Shown here one piece after another: positions 1 through 11,696 of a DNA stretch of 64,000 nt (position 1 is the first letter of the stretch; each line of letters begins with the position of its first letter). Under the pieces are notes generated by a model that had not been told where the DNA came from, searched no databases, and saw nothing but the letters and a program-made list of their open reading frames with translations. The translations under genes were made by a program, and so were the position numbers. The stretch lies in the NCBI GenBank assembly GCA_036873135.1, contig JAPTYO010000010.1, positions 27,025,772 to 27,089,771 on the forward strand. The letters run 5' to 3'. The stretch is from Clarkia xantiana subsp. parviflora (Eukaryota > Streptophyta > Magnoliopsida > Myrtales > Onagraceae).

Positions 1-842
1 ATCTGGGTGTGTAAATTGTGGAATTAGGCCAAATTAAAGACCGCAAAGCTAAATATTGTACACAAGCTTACCTCTCATCTTCAAATTAGGCTCATTTCCT
101 AAAGATAGAGTTGCTCCCTCATCACATTGTCGGAAAAACGATATCGTATATATCAATCTGGAAATAGTTGGTACATCAAGTCATGTCATAAATCTCATCC
201 AAATTATATATTATAATATTATATAAATTGCACAACAACTGCAATGCAATTCATCTATCCATCCAACAACTCATGGTTAAATTAGCATAACACACCTTCA
301 TATTAAGTCATATTGTATAATGCACCAGATGTGTTGTTTGTTTAATTGTTTGAGCAATATTGAAAAATATACCTCAATCTAAGCGTTTTCGTTAAAAATG
401 TTGACGACAAATATGTTGCTGAGGTGGACAATGTCCATTATGCTATAGCAATTCCATGCAATTTTTTTTTAACAAAATCTAGAATAAGCTAAAAAATTAT
501 GAAAATCAAAATTAAAATAAAACAAAAAATTTCTTAAAAATGCTACAAAACTATAAATTATAAAAACGATTTTATAATAATTTCAAAACACAAATGAATG
601 TGTTTAATTTTTCAAAAATAATCGAGCGAGTATATAAAAGGTATATATAAATACACTATTGGAATATTATGTATGGAATCTGGTGTTTAATCCGAATGTA
701 ATGTAATTTTTTTTACTGATCTTCAATTTCACACCAAAATTGGTGTGTGGAAATTTCTAGTATGGAATTGAGAGTTTTAAAATGGTAGTTATATCTTATA
801 TCCAAGCAAAGGATGTCGAAATGTAGTAGACAGACGTTTGTT

Positions 843-874
<32 letters not shown>

Positions 875-1223
875 CTATTACTTAAATAAAAGTTGCGGGT
901 GTCCTCACACTTGAACGCCACATCGATTCAACATCCCATTTAAAGAAAAACTACCACACAAACTGTACAAACCCACTTCAGTCTATCTCTTGCTCTGTTC
1001 CATCTCTTAACTATCTCATTTATCCGATTCAACCTTCTTCACTGAATGAGTTTTACTCTATCACGCCGCTTTAGTTCCACCTAATTGGACGCTTCGCTTC
1101 CGTTGCTAAACCAAATCAGTTTGTCCCATAGTTTCTCACCAATCTTCACATCTGCTATTCACTTTATCTGATCCTTTTCAAACATATATGATTGTTTTGT
1201 CAATTCTATTTCAAACACATGTG
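1..1223. other. AT-rich flanking sequence, no gene seen
   Basis: No reading frame here looks like protein. The stretch is AT-rich and holds a TAA/AAT trinucleotide microsatellite at about 847-873. It ends where the first LTR begins with TGTTGG at 1224. Confidence 0.6.
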
Positions 1224-1475
1224 TGTTGGATCCCGGACTAGATGGAGTGTCGGGTCCTGGTATAGATGTGTGAATGCGCCTCGGGTTGCTGATATGTCGG
1301 GTCTTCGCACGTGTCTAGGAATGACGTCTCCGAATACCCGCACGAGGGGTAATATCGCACACCACGTAGAGAGGGGGGGGGGGGGGGTAGAGTGCGATGA
1401 ACCCTCTCCGAAGCTGGTCAGAGCTTCCTCGTCCACATAATTGTGAAATGAGTGATCAAGGCTCCTATTTATAGG
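1224..1475 (-). mobile_element. Element A 3' LTR, left half (Tat-type gypsy)
   Basis: Read on the plus strand it begins TGTTGGATCC. It is the reverse complement of the promoter-downstream (R/U5) half of the LTR seen complete at 17926-18525. It stops at CCTATTTATAGG, the TATA-box region of that LTR. The complementary U3 half resumes at 18531 and ends in CATCA at 18856. Together the two pieces make one LTR of about 578 bp, split by the insertion of element B. ATAGG is present at both breakpoints (1471-1475 and 18526-18530). A G homopolymer at about 1372-1387 lies inside. Confidence 0.8.
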
Positions 1476-1639
1476 ACATGACATCCTCTTTACTAGGCAA
1501 CCCCATGACATCTTACTGAGGAAAATGACACCCAGTATAGATTACTAAACACTTGGGCGTGATTCACCCCATAAAACATGGCGCGACATCCTCTTCACGA
1601 GGGAAACCCCATGAGAACCTACTACTACCCACAAGTAGC

Positions 1640-2290
1640 GTTCATTATTGCGTACCACCTTTTTACGCCGGTAGGATCATATCCTACCATCGCCGTCACA
1701 CACAACGCAACGAAAAACTCACCAAACATACAAGTCGAGTCTTGTAAAACGTTATCTCGCCCGTGAACGAATAACTGAATAAAATACTTCAACCAAGCAA
1801 GTAGTGTCTTGCCACAAACGTCGCCTTGGAATGGCCCAAGAGACGGAAAAAAACTACAAGTCGTGCAACGCGATCTTGTACAACCCCCTGGAATAACCAG
1901 GAAGAGTTGTAGTAGTATCGCAAGGCAATTAACAGGACTAGCCAGCAGAACGCCTTGCAACAACGATACGGCAGGGGTACCCAAAGTACGGGAAATAAAA
2001 CACTTCAAAATGGCAAGTCGTGTCTTGCTACAACGTCGCTTTGGAATGGCCCAAAAGACGGTATAAACTACAAGGCGTATTACACGACCTCTGTCACGCC
2101 CCTTTGATTAAATAAGTAGAGGCGTTTTAGCATCACAAGGCAACTAATTGGGTTAGCCAACAGAACGCCTTGTAATAACGTTACACGGGATGTTCCCAAC
2201 TAAAGGATGGAAAAACGCACCAAAAAGACAAGTAGCGTCTTGTGACAATGTCGCCTTAGAGTGGGCTAAGAGACAGTAAAAACTAAGATC
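1640..2290. repeat. About 215-bp imperfect tandem repeat, 3 copies
   Basis: The motif GTCTTG..ACAA..GTCGCCTT followed by GG..TGGCCCAAGAGACGG recurs near 1799, 2011 and 2229, so the period is about 215 bp. A diverged inverted copy of the same motif lies near 11075-11130 in element C, in the equivalent position downstream of pol. This supports common descent of the two elements. Confidence 0.65.
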
Positions 2291-2335
2291 TCGCCTCGTC
2301 GAGACAACACATTCACGAATGTATATGAGTCTTAC

Positions 2336-2530
2336 GCATTACTACTCATAAATGCCAAGGGTAAGTCTAAGGAATTGCGCATTACTACTCATAAATGCCA
2401 ATGGTAACTCTAAGGACTTGCGCATTACTACGCATAAATGCCAACAGCTGGGACAATGGCCTTACGCATTACTACTCATAAATGCTAAGCGTCACTCTAA
2501 AGTCTTACGCACTGCTACCCATGAAATATG
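2336..2530. repeat. 43-bp tandem repeat, about 4.5 copies
   Basis: GCATTACTACTCATAAATGC recurs at about 2336, 2379, 2422, 2466 and (degenerate) 2509. The spacing is 43-44 bp. The array lies inside element B, beside its antisense gene. Confidence 0.75.
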
Positions 2531-2890
2531 GCAAGCATACAACGCATGTGTATAACACATATACATTTCGTCATGCCTTGGTATAACCAAGAGGGGTGAG
2601 CAATGCACAAAAATATGTCTCTCAACTACAAATACAGATGCTACATCCAGTTAGAGGACGAGTCTTAACTCTACTCAATAGTCCACACCACATGGACAAT
2701 CATGAAAACAAAGGTATGAAATATTACTACCAAGTTATCATTCATTACTAAACCATTCATGACATGATTCATACGAAAATGTCAACAATAAAAACATAAG
2801 CATAAAATGTTCAAAGGGACAACACCCCAAAAGCAACATCAACCCAACATGGGGAGCCAAAACTATATACAAAGTTTGGGATAAAACCAA
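2531..2890. other. Element B spacer, nothing recognised
   Basis: This is a non-coding stretch between the 43-bp repeat array and the 3' end of the antisense gene. No repeat or frame is clear. Confidence 0.5.
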
Positions 2891-2893
2891 CAA

Positions 2894-5452
2894 TCAACCC
2901 GACGCCACGTCAGGAACATCCACAACAACGGCATCTCCACATGCCCCGGGGACAACCTCATCAAGAGAAGTACCCTCCACTATCAACGGCTCACCATCAT
3001 CATCAAACACTAACTCATACTGCCGAGTATCAGTCTCGACATCCTCAGGGGATTTCGCCTCAACAACATCAAAGGCAGGCACCTCAACAACCGAGGGGGC
3101 ATCCACCGCAGCAGGCGGGGAAATAATCCCATCTCTAAGACACAATGCAGCCACATGCCCAACGACAAATGTGGCATACGGGCCTAACTGATCAAAGCAG
3201 AAATCAGTGGCAGCAGGATATACCTGTTCAATAAGGCCCTCGATGGAGTCATACAACATCTCGTCCGCTCCTGCCCGGATATCAGCGCGATAAGAATCAG
3301 AATTCTTATACTCTGCAGCGCCCTCAGCCTTGCCGTCTTCATGCGCCTTCTCCTTCACAGCTTGCAAAACAAGGTCGTGCGCCTCGTTATCCTCAACAGC
3401 CTTCCTTTGAAAGGCAGTCACATCAGACTCGAGCGCAACAACTCGAGCCCGACGAGAGGAACTTTCCTTCTGCAGCTCAGCAACCTTCGAGTTCAGGAAA
3501 CACACCTTCTCTTTCGCACTCTCCGCCTCACGACAAGCGATATTGCACTTATCCCGGAGTGCCTTCTTTTCCTCCGTGAGTCTAATCACGAAGGAGGAAA
3601 GGTTCACCATATGAACAACGACCTATAAGAGTAACACAGAGATGAACAATAAACAAGTGGTGACAACACTGAAAAACATGCATACAAGTTACAAAAGAGT
3701 AAGGATGAATACTCACAGACGCAAGGCATGACAACGCACCCTCAACATATGTCTGCGCATCCTCAGGTTCGCTGGGACAAACCCTCTGATCCCCGGGAGG
3801 GATAATATGCTGGAAGACGTGCACTCCCACCTCGGGAGTAGTCAGACTGACCTCCTTAGAAAAACGAGGCCTCCAACAGAAAAAGGTGCCCATTCCTCAC
3901 CAATAATATCATCTTTGACAGGACGAAATAGCTCAGCACGGGTGAGTGCAGCAAGAGGCAGGATACCTATGAACAAACACAAAGATAAGCAAGAATATAC
4001 AAATATGACAAGTATAGAAATGAGATAAAGTCAAGCAATATACCTGTGCGGGGAGTACCCTCCTCCGACGTCAGGTCCCTCGACCGGGCGGGGGGGGGGG
4101 GGGGGGGGGGGCAGACATAATGAGAGTACGAGCCTGACCTTCAAATCCCTTCCATTTGCTAAGAGGAGTCTTCGACGCCTCGCCGCCTCCAGACTTTGAG
4201 CGTTTAGGATCGCTCGAGGGCCGCACGCCGGAGTCAGGAAGCTTCGCATTAGGCCGACGCGGAGTGTCAGCTGCAGCAACAACACGTTCGGTCACAAGCT
4301 GAGACCGCCTAAAAAGGAACAAAACAAGATAAGAACAAGAACATTGAACACATGCAAGGAAAACGATCTCACAAAAATGCAACTTACCCGCGTTTCCCTT
4401 CCCGTGTCCAGACTGCATGCCCTGGAGCTCAGCGGAAACGTCCGTACGACCACTCCGCACGAGAGGAACAACACCACCCGGAGAACCCGCCTGCAAGCGC
4501 AAAGATTTTACATGACACTAGCCTACATCACAACACAATGAAGTTATAAAGGTTCATAAAATACCGAAGGACCTCCCGAAGGAGGTGTGCAAATCCCAGC
4601 CTTGCGCAAAATCTTGCTCCGTCACGCGAGGCAAGGGCCTATATGTGCGCGCCTTGTGTGCCCGATATATCATCTTCATACCCGCTTTTTCCGACTCAGA
4701 AAACTCACGAAAACTCGACACGGGATCAGTCTTGGTAATACGGATGATAGGGCAAGTTGTGCCCATGTCGTTAGTGAAGAAGTAATGTTTCTTCCAATGT
4801 CCTTTTGAGCGGTCAACAACAGTAACAAAGCGAATGGTAGTATCCCACTTCACCTCCCCCAATCCAAGGGTAGTAAAATCGTCCCCCTTCATCAAAGGCC
4901 AGCGGACAGAAATAGAACACAAGCCAGACGTGTCCGGACGCTGGATTCGGAAGAAGCAGCGGAAAAGCAGAGTTGAGTAATACCATGACTGCTGATGACA
5001 TAACACTCGAAAGCAAAATCAATACCGTATGCCGGCGGGTGCAATATCAAAAGGAGAAATCCTGTAGTAGCGGCACAATCTGCGCAAGCATGATAATAAG
5101 GAAAGCGCAAACCCTCTCGAATCTGGGAGGTATACACGGCTGACAACTCCTCTGGAGGCACAGTAGGTGTTCCCGCAGCAACATCAGTAACAACGTCGAA
5201 GGGAAAGAACACCTCTACCAGGGGACAAAGCCCAGAACAATCAACATAACGTTGATAGTCTTCGCGATCCAGTACATTGCCAGCTAATGTTTGGAGTAGA
5301 TCTCCTGACTCCGAATGAGGCTCCAAATCGGGAGAAAAATATATGTCCTCCACAGTTTCCGGCCCAGACGACTTTGAACCCTCCGACTCGGAGTCAGAAA
5401 CCGAAACAGAACAATATCTAACTAATGGAGTAGGAATATGAAACTTACTCAT
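2894..5452 (-). pseudogene. Antisense extra gene of element B (gypsy-type transposon domain, coiled coil)
   Basis: This is a broken multi-exon gene running opposite to element B. A plausible start is the ATG at 5452 (MSKFHIP). The first block (5452 to about 4980) has an acidic serine-rich head, then the LRFPYYHACADC segment. After a frame change, 5006-4554 continues with GHWKKHYFF, typical of the Pfam 'putative gypsy type transposon' proteins. 4502-4070 is a proline/serine linker. 3893-3720 carries LTTPEVGVHVF and IPPGDQRVCP. 3610-2894 (238 codons) begins MVNLSSFV, is a coiled coil for roughly 90 residues, then has a conserved YPAATDFCFDQLGPYA segment and an acidic tail. The last two blocks match the gene at 9.3-10.6 kb block by block. 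Intron borders are not resolved. The frameshift near 4980 and the poly-G/poly-proline run at 4089-4112 suggest it is dead. Its function is unknown. Confidence 0.6.
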
Positions 5453-5506
5453 ACTAATAAATCCCGCAAGACGTGAAGGCAATCCTAATGACGGGCGCGC
5501 CAGCAC

Positions 5507-6205
5507 CTCGCACTACAACTCTTGCAAGAGTACAACAACAATCTACTCAACACACGCGCATACATCCATCGCGTCAACAAATACTACTATGCAACGAATG
5601 TCCCTCGCTAGGGGGCAACGTCATACTCACGAACCTATAAGTGTTTAACTACTACATAGCGAACATCTTGTACACGGGGGCAACTCTATGTCAGTAAGGG
5701 CCTTGTCCCAACACTTATACGGTTTACATGTGCCTATGCGCAACTACATGTGCTTACATGCACCTATATGTGCACCCACGTGCCTACATGTGCTTACGCA
5801 CATACATCCCCACATACGTGGCCTAAGGCAAAGGTATAAGGTAATAAGTGCAAATATATTCATAGCACTAACACCTATATGTGTATGTTTGTCTAACATG
5901 TGTAGGATATGGATACACACATACATGAACATCTTGGGAGATATACAATTCAATTATAGCTACAAGCATCATCATATTATCAAAACATATACGAACTTAT
6001 CACGACGACATATCCATCAACCAAGGATGATAATCAATATGGGAAGTAACACTCCTATTATATACATACTAGAGCTAAAACACTTAGTCATTTTCATGCT
6101 CATTTTACTATACTAAACTATGCTAGGCATTTTATCAAACACTTGGTGGGCATGGATAATCAAGTTTCAATCAAGACAAGGGTTAGCCAAATTGATGCAA
6201 ACAAA
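5507..6205. other. Element B spacer rich in ACATGTG/TATACA words
   Basis: No convincing gene. The DNA is enriched in short repeats such as CTACATGTGC and TACATG, like the equivalent non-coding stretch at 17400-17760 and its inverted partner at 19060-19340. Before element C inserted, this stretch was contiguous with 17079. Confidence 0.5.
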
Positions 6206-6210
6206 GACAT
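6206..6210. repeat. Target-site duplication of element C (GACAT), left copy
   Basis: GACAT sits directly before the LTR start TGTTGCGTCC. The same five bases follow the other LTR at 17074-17078. Confidence 0.9.
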
Positions 6211-7016
6211 TGTTGCGTCCGGATGAACTAGGTCGTGGGGACGCGTCTGTTCGCGTGGTTGTGCGGGCCTTTGTAACCCTTCCGTTGGGAGGAGGTTGGG
6301 CCACTGACGAGTGTTCAGGCTTGCTCCTGTACGAAGTCTGTGTCTCGGTACGGCTGTGACACGGTAAGGTTGTGACTCGGTAAGGTTGTGACCCGGTAAG
6401 GTTATGCCTCAGACGTCGGATCCTGCACGAAGGACTAATGCTAGCACGGAGAGGGGGGGTGGTGCTAGCGGAGCCCTCTCCGATGCTTAAGTCACTATAG
6501 TGGCAAAAAGGTAATTTCTAGAGAGAGAGAATTTCTAGAGAGAAGTCAGAGCTCAAAATACCAAAGTTAGGAAAATGAGAGAATGTGTGAAAATGGGTGG
6601 CCAAGACCTCCTATTTATAGGCTTTCTTGGGACCGGACCCGGTTTTAGAGCGGTTTGATGACGGTTCAAGATCATGCGGTAACCGTCATCCGTATTGGTA
6701 ATGTGCGAACTTGACTTCTCTACACGCAACGGTAATCGCGGATACGGTAGTCGCGCGATACCCGTAAGGTAATCCGGACCTCGTCGAATTTGGGCAATTC
6801 GACGAGGTCCGGATTGCCGCGCAACCCGGACGTCGGGGTTGCTGCAACCCGGAGGTCCGGGTTGCTGCAACCCGGAGGTCCGGTCCGGACGCGCGTAAAG
6901 GCGCTTCCGGACCGTTTTGATACCGTGAGAGGTGTTTTTAAACCGAGATGTAATTTTCGACACGTTTACGAGGCCCGAAATGTAAACACGAACCCGAATT
7001 GGACATTTATCCATCA
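6211..7016 (-). mobile_element. Element C 3' LTR (806 bp)
   Basis: Plus-strand reading is TGTTGCGTCC...TTTATCCATCA. It matches 16294-17073 along its full length. It carries an extra stretch of about 45 bp (GGTTGCTGCAACCCGGAGG duplicated near 6835-6880), while the other copy has one extra GTGACTCGGTAAGG unit. A CCTATTTATAGG palindrome near 6610 marks the probable TATA region. Confidence 0.9.
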
Positions 7017-7032
7017 CTTGCCCCCGAGTCAA
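7017..7032 (-). promoter_or_regulatory. Polypurine tract of element C
   Basis: On the minus strand GACTCGGGGGCAAG lies immediately upstream of the 3' LTR start TGATGG. This is the expected place for plus-strand DNA priming. The same tract (ACTCGGGGGNAAA) precedes the LTRs at 17926 and 18856 and, diverged, the one at 42391. Confidence 0.7.
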
Positions 7033-8440
7033 GTAACGGTTTAGAACCTTTCTTGACTCTATTTTAAGTTAGGATATTTGTCCAATTTGAGTTTGACGCT
7101 AACCTTTCGGTTTTTGATCGTTGGTCGGACGCAAGCATCTTGATTTCGTCCGTCGCTTGATTTTCCGGCCGAATGGCTTTGTTTCCTACCATCATGGTTA
7201 GTGCAATAGGAAATGTATATGCGCGAATATGATTATCATCGGAGACATGAGTAAACGGTAATGCGCTATGCGAACATGTATCTATCCATATGCGTACATA
7301 AGTAATAGTCATGGCAAGATTGTAACTACGCAATGCAAGAAATAGAAATCGTACGTTTCTAAAATGACTAAGTGATTACCGAATCATGAATCATGTGATT
7401 GCAACATACGTGTATAGTAATGGATGTGGTATGTGCAAAGTTAAGACATGCATAGGAGTAGATATTTTAAGAGGAGATGGTAGAGTATACCGTAGGGGTT
7501 TAGTCTTGAGTGTAGGTAAACTAATCCTTTGATCCTTATTCATAAAGAATCTCTTTGGGATTAGTAAATACACACATCCCCATTTATCCTTCCAGCACCT
7601 TGGAAGTTCAACATTCCACTCCCTTTGCAGGTAATTCACTCATCCTTTCCCGAAATTGCTTTTGTGTGCAAAATTTCTTTGCCGTCGTGGAGCCTAGATA
7701 CGTTTTGACAGTTTCGAGTCTGATTTTTGGCTTGTTTTTGGAAGTTGACACCATCATTTGACTCGGTTCGTCCCAAGGATTCCAGCGCCACCTTCGGAGC
7801 CGTCAGAAGACCCCGCACGCGCCCTCACGCGCCGCCGCGAGTGGAGCTCCTTTGCCGGAGCGTGTGGCCCACGCGCCGCCTTCCCGGCCTCGCCTCGTTA
7901 CGGTCCTTACCTTTCCGGAATCGTCTCGACGAGGGGAGTCCATTGGAATACCTTCCATCACGTTTTGAGGTGATTTGAAAACTCGAATTCTTTGGACAGC
8001 TTCGACTTGAATGTCGATGTCACCACGTTGTTGTTTGTTTAAGTCATTTTTCGTTGTCGACATGTGGGACTGCTTGTTGATGTTTATACGTCGAGTAATT
8101 GCTGATTGATTGCCATCATTATCGTCGTTTGTCCATAATTTAGGCGATTTTCCATTTCCATGGGTATTTGATATAGAATTCCCCGTATCTTCGTGTAGAA
8201 GCTTTTTTGGTCGAAATGCATGATTTTCCTTCTTGGCGGGTTTTTAGGTTGACGGGGATTGCCCAATAACTTTGGACATAGTCACTTGTCGTCTTGATGC
8301 CTTAGAGAAAAATTTCCTTAAGCGTTGCCGTATCCGATTCTTACGGTTTGTCGCGTTAATCCCCCGTTTGCATGATAGCCCCTTAGGATGCTAGTCCCTT
8401 CCATGGTACGTACCAATTTCACTATGTGCGTGGAACTTGG
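7033..8440. other. Element C 3' non-coding region
   Basis: This lies between the LTR and the minisatellite. A GC-rich segment at 7750-7980 could be an upstream exon of the plus-strand antisense gene, because it is open in two frames. I could not align it to the N-terminal blocks of the element B copy, so no call is made. Confidence 0.4.
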
Positions 8441-9132
8441 TCACGTGCGTTGACTTTTGATATGCGCGTTGACTTTTGATACGTGCGTTGACTTTTGATA
8501 CGTGCGTTGACTTTTTGATACGCGCGTTGACTTTTGATACGCGCATTGATGTTGATACGCGCGTTAACTTTGATACGCGCATTGATGTTGATACGCGCGT
8601 TAACCTTGATACGCGCATTGATGTTGATACGCGCGTTAACCTTGATACGCGCATTGATGTTGATATGCGCGTTAACTTTGATACGCGCATTGATGTTGAT
8701 ACGCGCGTTAACCTTGATACGCGCATTGATGTTGATACGCGCGTTAACCTTGATACGCGCATTGATGTTGATATGCGCGTTAACTTTGATACGCGCATTG
8801 ATGTTGATACGCGCGTTAACCTTGATACGCGCATTGATGTTGATATGCGCGTTAACTTTGATACGCGCATTGATGTTGATACGTGCGTTAACTTTGATAC
8901 GCGCATTGATGTTGATATGCGCGTTAACTTTGATAAGCGCATTGATGTTGATACGCGCGTTAACTTTGATACGCGCATTGATGTGGATATGCGCGTTAAC
9001 TTTGATACGCGCATTGATGTTGATACGCGCGTTAACTTTGATACGCGCATTGATGTTGATATGCACGTTAACTTTGATACGCGCATTGATGTTGATACGC
9101 GCGTTAACTTTGATACGCGCATTGATGTTATG
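8441..9132. repeat. 18-bp/36-bp minisatellite array in element C
   Basis: The basic unit is 18 bp. Two variants alternate, GATACGCGCATTGATGTT and GATACGCGCGTTAACTTT, giving a 36-bp higher-order unit present about 16 times from roughly 8540 to 9128. Simpler copies ending GTTGACTTTT lead in from 8441. Because 36 is a multiple of 3, four overlapping ORFs of about 200-260 codons run across it on both strands. These are artefacts of the repeat. Confidence 0.9.
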
Positions 9133-9291
9133 CAGGTTGTGAAGTCGTAGTAGCTTCTTGCGGAATCCCCCTCCTTTCGACTGAGTTGTTGCTATGAGTA
9201 AACCCTTCATTCTTTCTTTGAACGTTTTTTGAGCATTTTGATACTCATGATGGATAGCTTTTCGAACGGCACTATGCCTTTTGTGAATTCA

Positions 9292-10640
9292 TATTGCAGG
9301 TTGGTTTGTTGGAAAGAGTTCGTCGCTTCATGCGGCGGCCTCGCGTATTGCTTCCCGTGCCGACCTGGCTTTGGTGAACCCTGCCCCCGTCACTCCTGCC
9401 AATTCGGGGCGTGATCTTGGCAAAGGGTCTTCTACTCATGTAACCGGGGATACTCCCCCAGTGTCTGATTCTCGCGTGTCTTCTAAGCGGACTGACACAG
9501 TGGCGCGTGGACCGACTGATCCCAAGCGCTTGAAGCCAACTGCGTCTACTTCCACTCGCAAAGGCAAGGAAGTTGCGAGTCGTAATGTGGCGTCATCTGC
9601 CCCCCAGTCGGGAAACCGACCTGTGGAAGGCCGCGGACTTTGTAAGTATACTTTGATGAATGTATTCCGCGGTTTTGTCATTTGTTGTTACCCACTTTTC
9701 TTTCTTTGTCGTAGCGGTTCCCCTTCTTAGGCGCGACCATCTGGTGTGCCCAGTTGGGTTGGACATTACTGGGGATACCTGGGCTCCTTTTGGTACTGGT
9801 GGAGTTTATTTCCCCAAGGAGTCTTCACTTCGTACTCCCGAGGTTGGAGTCCGCGTGTTGCGTAGGTGTGTTCCACCAGGTGATAGGCATTCTTGCCCAA
9901 AGACTGATGAGGAGGCTGAGGCTTATGCACAGGGTGCCTTATCCTGATTTGCTCCTGTAAGTAACTTGACTTTTCTGCCAAGTTTGTTGCTCTTGCGATT
10001 TATGTTTGGCTTATCGCGTTGATATGTGCAGGTTGTAGCCGACATGGTGAACATGTCATCTTTTGTCATGGAGTTGGTGAGCGCGAAGCAGGCGGCTATG
10101 GATAAGTGTGACGTTGTGCGCCAAGAGTTGCTGCGAACCAAAGAAGAGGCTCGCGTGTTGAGTTTGAAAGCTACAGCTTCTGAGAGTCGTTATGAAGCGC
10201 GTCATACTCGCTTGTCAAAGCTTGAGTCTGAGATGATCGCTCTCGAGAAGAAGGTTACAGATGATCTTCATTCTCAAGGAGCGGAGCTAGCTGCTCTCGG
10301 TAAGGAGAGTCGGGAGAAGGGCGTACAAGTGGGTTTCACTAAGTACTTGGGAACTTCAGATTTTAAAGCTGCTGTTGAGGAGAAAATAAACAACCTGATG
10401 AGCGAGCGTTCTGAAGATTATTTCACCCGTGTGAAAGATCTTGACCCTGGGTTCCCTTTTGGCGAGTTGAGGCCGTATGCGAATTACGCCCTTTCTCACA
10501 TTGAGGCGCTGAACCTTTTGGAGTGTGGTCGTCCAAACTATGAGGTTTTGGTTGATGATAGCGGAGATGTGAACGTCATTGTCACTTCTCCCGAGTTTAT
10601 GGAGGTTGCCCCCGGGCCTCCTGGTGGTTCTGTTATTTGA
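9292..10640 (+). pseudogene. Antisense extra gene of element C (coiled-coil, gypsy-type transposon family)
   Basis: A plus-strand gene with apparent introns, antisense to element C. Exon-like blocks: about 9300-9640 (after TATTGCAG; serine/threonine-rich, PKRLKPT, ends near GRGL before GTAAGT); about 9717-9946 (after TCGTAG; TPEVGVRVLRR and VPPGDRHSCPK, ending YAQGALS); and 10031-10640 (after TGTGCAG; MVNMSSFVMEL, a coiled coil to about residue 110, then FPFGELRPYANYALSH and an acidic C-terminus). The last two blocks match the element B copy at 3893-2894. The N-terminal domain seen in B at 5452-4554 was not found here, so this copy seems truncated, or its first exons have decayed. GTAAGT-like donors and TGCAG acceptors suggest splicing from its own promoter. 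The product's role is unknown. Confidence 0.55.
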
Positions 10641-11440
10641 ACTGCTCGTTTTGCATTGAGCATGTTGGACTCGTTTATGAGTTCGCTTGTCTCCTGGCTT
10701 CTATGTTTAGAAACTTGTTGGAGTTATTGTTTGACTGTTGCTTGTGACTTGTTCGCTTTGAACTACGTCGTATGAACCTGTTTTATACACAGTAGTTTGC
10801 ATGATAACTTGTTAGTAATATTTCATACCGTTATCGCTTACTGTGTTTACTGAACGTGGATGACTAGTAGTGTAAACGTAGTCCCCGCAATCGTGACCGA
10901 TAGCCATTTTTGATTCAAGGTTGTTTGTACGATGCGTTGTGCATGTTGTACGTCTTCCTGCATATCTTGACACTATATCAGTTGAAACTTGTCAAGTGAC
11001 TCGCGTATAGCGACTTAACAAGTAGTATGTTTGCAATGTGTCATCTTTGCTTGAGCAAGATACTAGTTTATACCGTCTCTTAGTTCCACTCTAAGGCGAC
11101 ATTGTACAAGACTCTACTTGTAAATTTTATGAGTTTTAAACAGGGTGCGCACCTGCCAGCGTGTATCAACCCGCGTTGGGGAAGCATACGTAAAAACTTT
11201 TGGGTTTTTGAAAAAGTATTTTTCGAACCTTGAAATTCATGTTTGATAAAATGTTTGGCAAGGTGTTTGATACATAAAATATTTTATAAAGTGTTTGACA
11301 AAATATTTGGTAAAAATATTTGTGATACATGATTCCTGCGTCCAGGGACCATGTAGCACTTTTGAGAGTATGAATTGTGATGCATGTTTTCTGCGTCCAG
11401 GAATCACGCATCACGGCTTTGAAATTCTGTAGTACGGCAT
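10641..11440. other. Element C non-coding region with degenerate repeats
   Basis: No gene. It contains an inverted counterpart of the 215-bp repeat motif of element B (CCGTCTCTTAG..ACTCTAAGGCGACATTG at about 11073). Around 11210-11330 are short repeats of the type TTTGATAAAATGTTTGG. Confidence 0.5.
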
Positions 11441-11612
11441 TGTCGTCTAGTAAGAGGACTTCCGCTGTAAAGGGTGAAACCATACCAGGAATTCGTAACA
11501 TAGGATTGTCGTCTAAACAGAGGACATCCGTTATGAAGAGTGAACCCATACCAGGAATTCGTAACATAGGATTGTCGTCTAAACAGAGGACATCCGCTAT
11601 AAAGGGTGGTCA
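11441..11612. repeat. 66-bp tandem repeat, about 2.6 copies
   Basis: TGTCGTCTAAACAGAGGAC recurs at 11441 (variant), 11507 and 11573, exactly 66 bp apart. The spacer CATACCAGGAATTCGTAACA is conserved. The array lies within the stretch between pol and the antisense gene of element C. Confidence 0.85.
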
Positions 11613-11696
11613 ACCCTGTTATTGTATTTGCCCATCCTGTTCTGAATCCAGGGAATGACTATGAACGTGAGGATTTGTCTCTATCCTTGAAATGCT

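Noticed and set aside
7727..7978. 83-codon proline/arginine-rich ORF in element C
   Set aside because: Could be an exon of the antisense gene but has no counterpart in the element B copy and no clear splice sites, so it was not annotated.
8441..9132. Possible CRISPR array
   Set aside because: Units are contiguous with no unique spacers, and the sequence is plant nuclear DNA. It is a minisatellite.
8391..9210. Long ORFs (200-262 codons) on both strands with NARI/TRIDVD-like repeats
   Set aside because: They are products of the 36-bp array, whose unit is a multiple of three and free of stops in several frames. No start context, codon bias or known domain.
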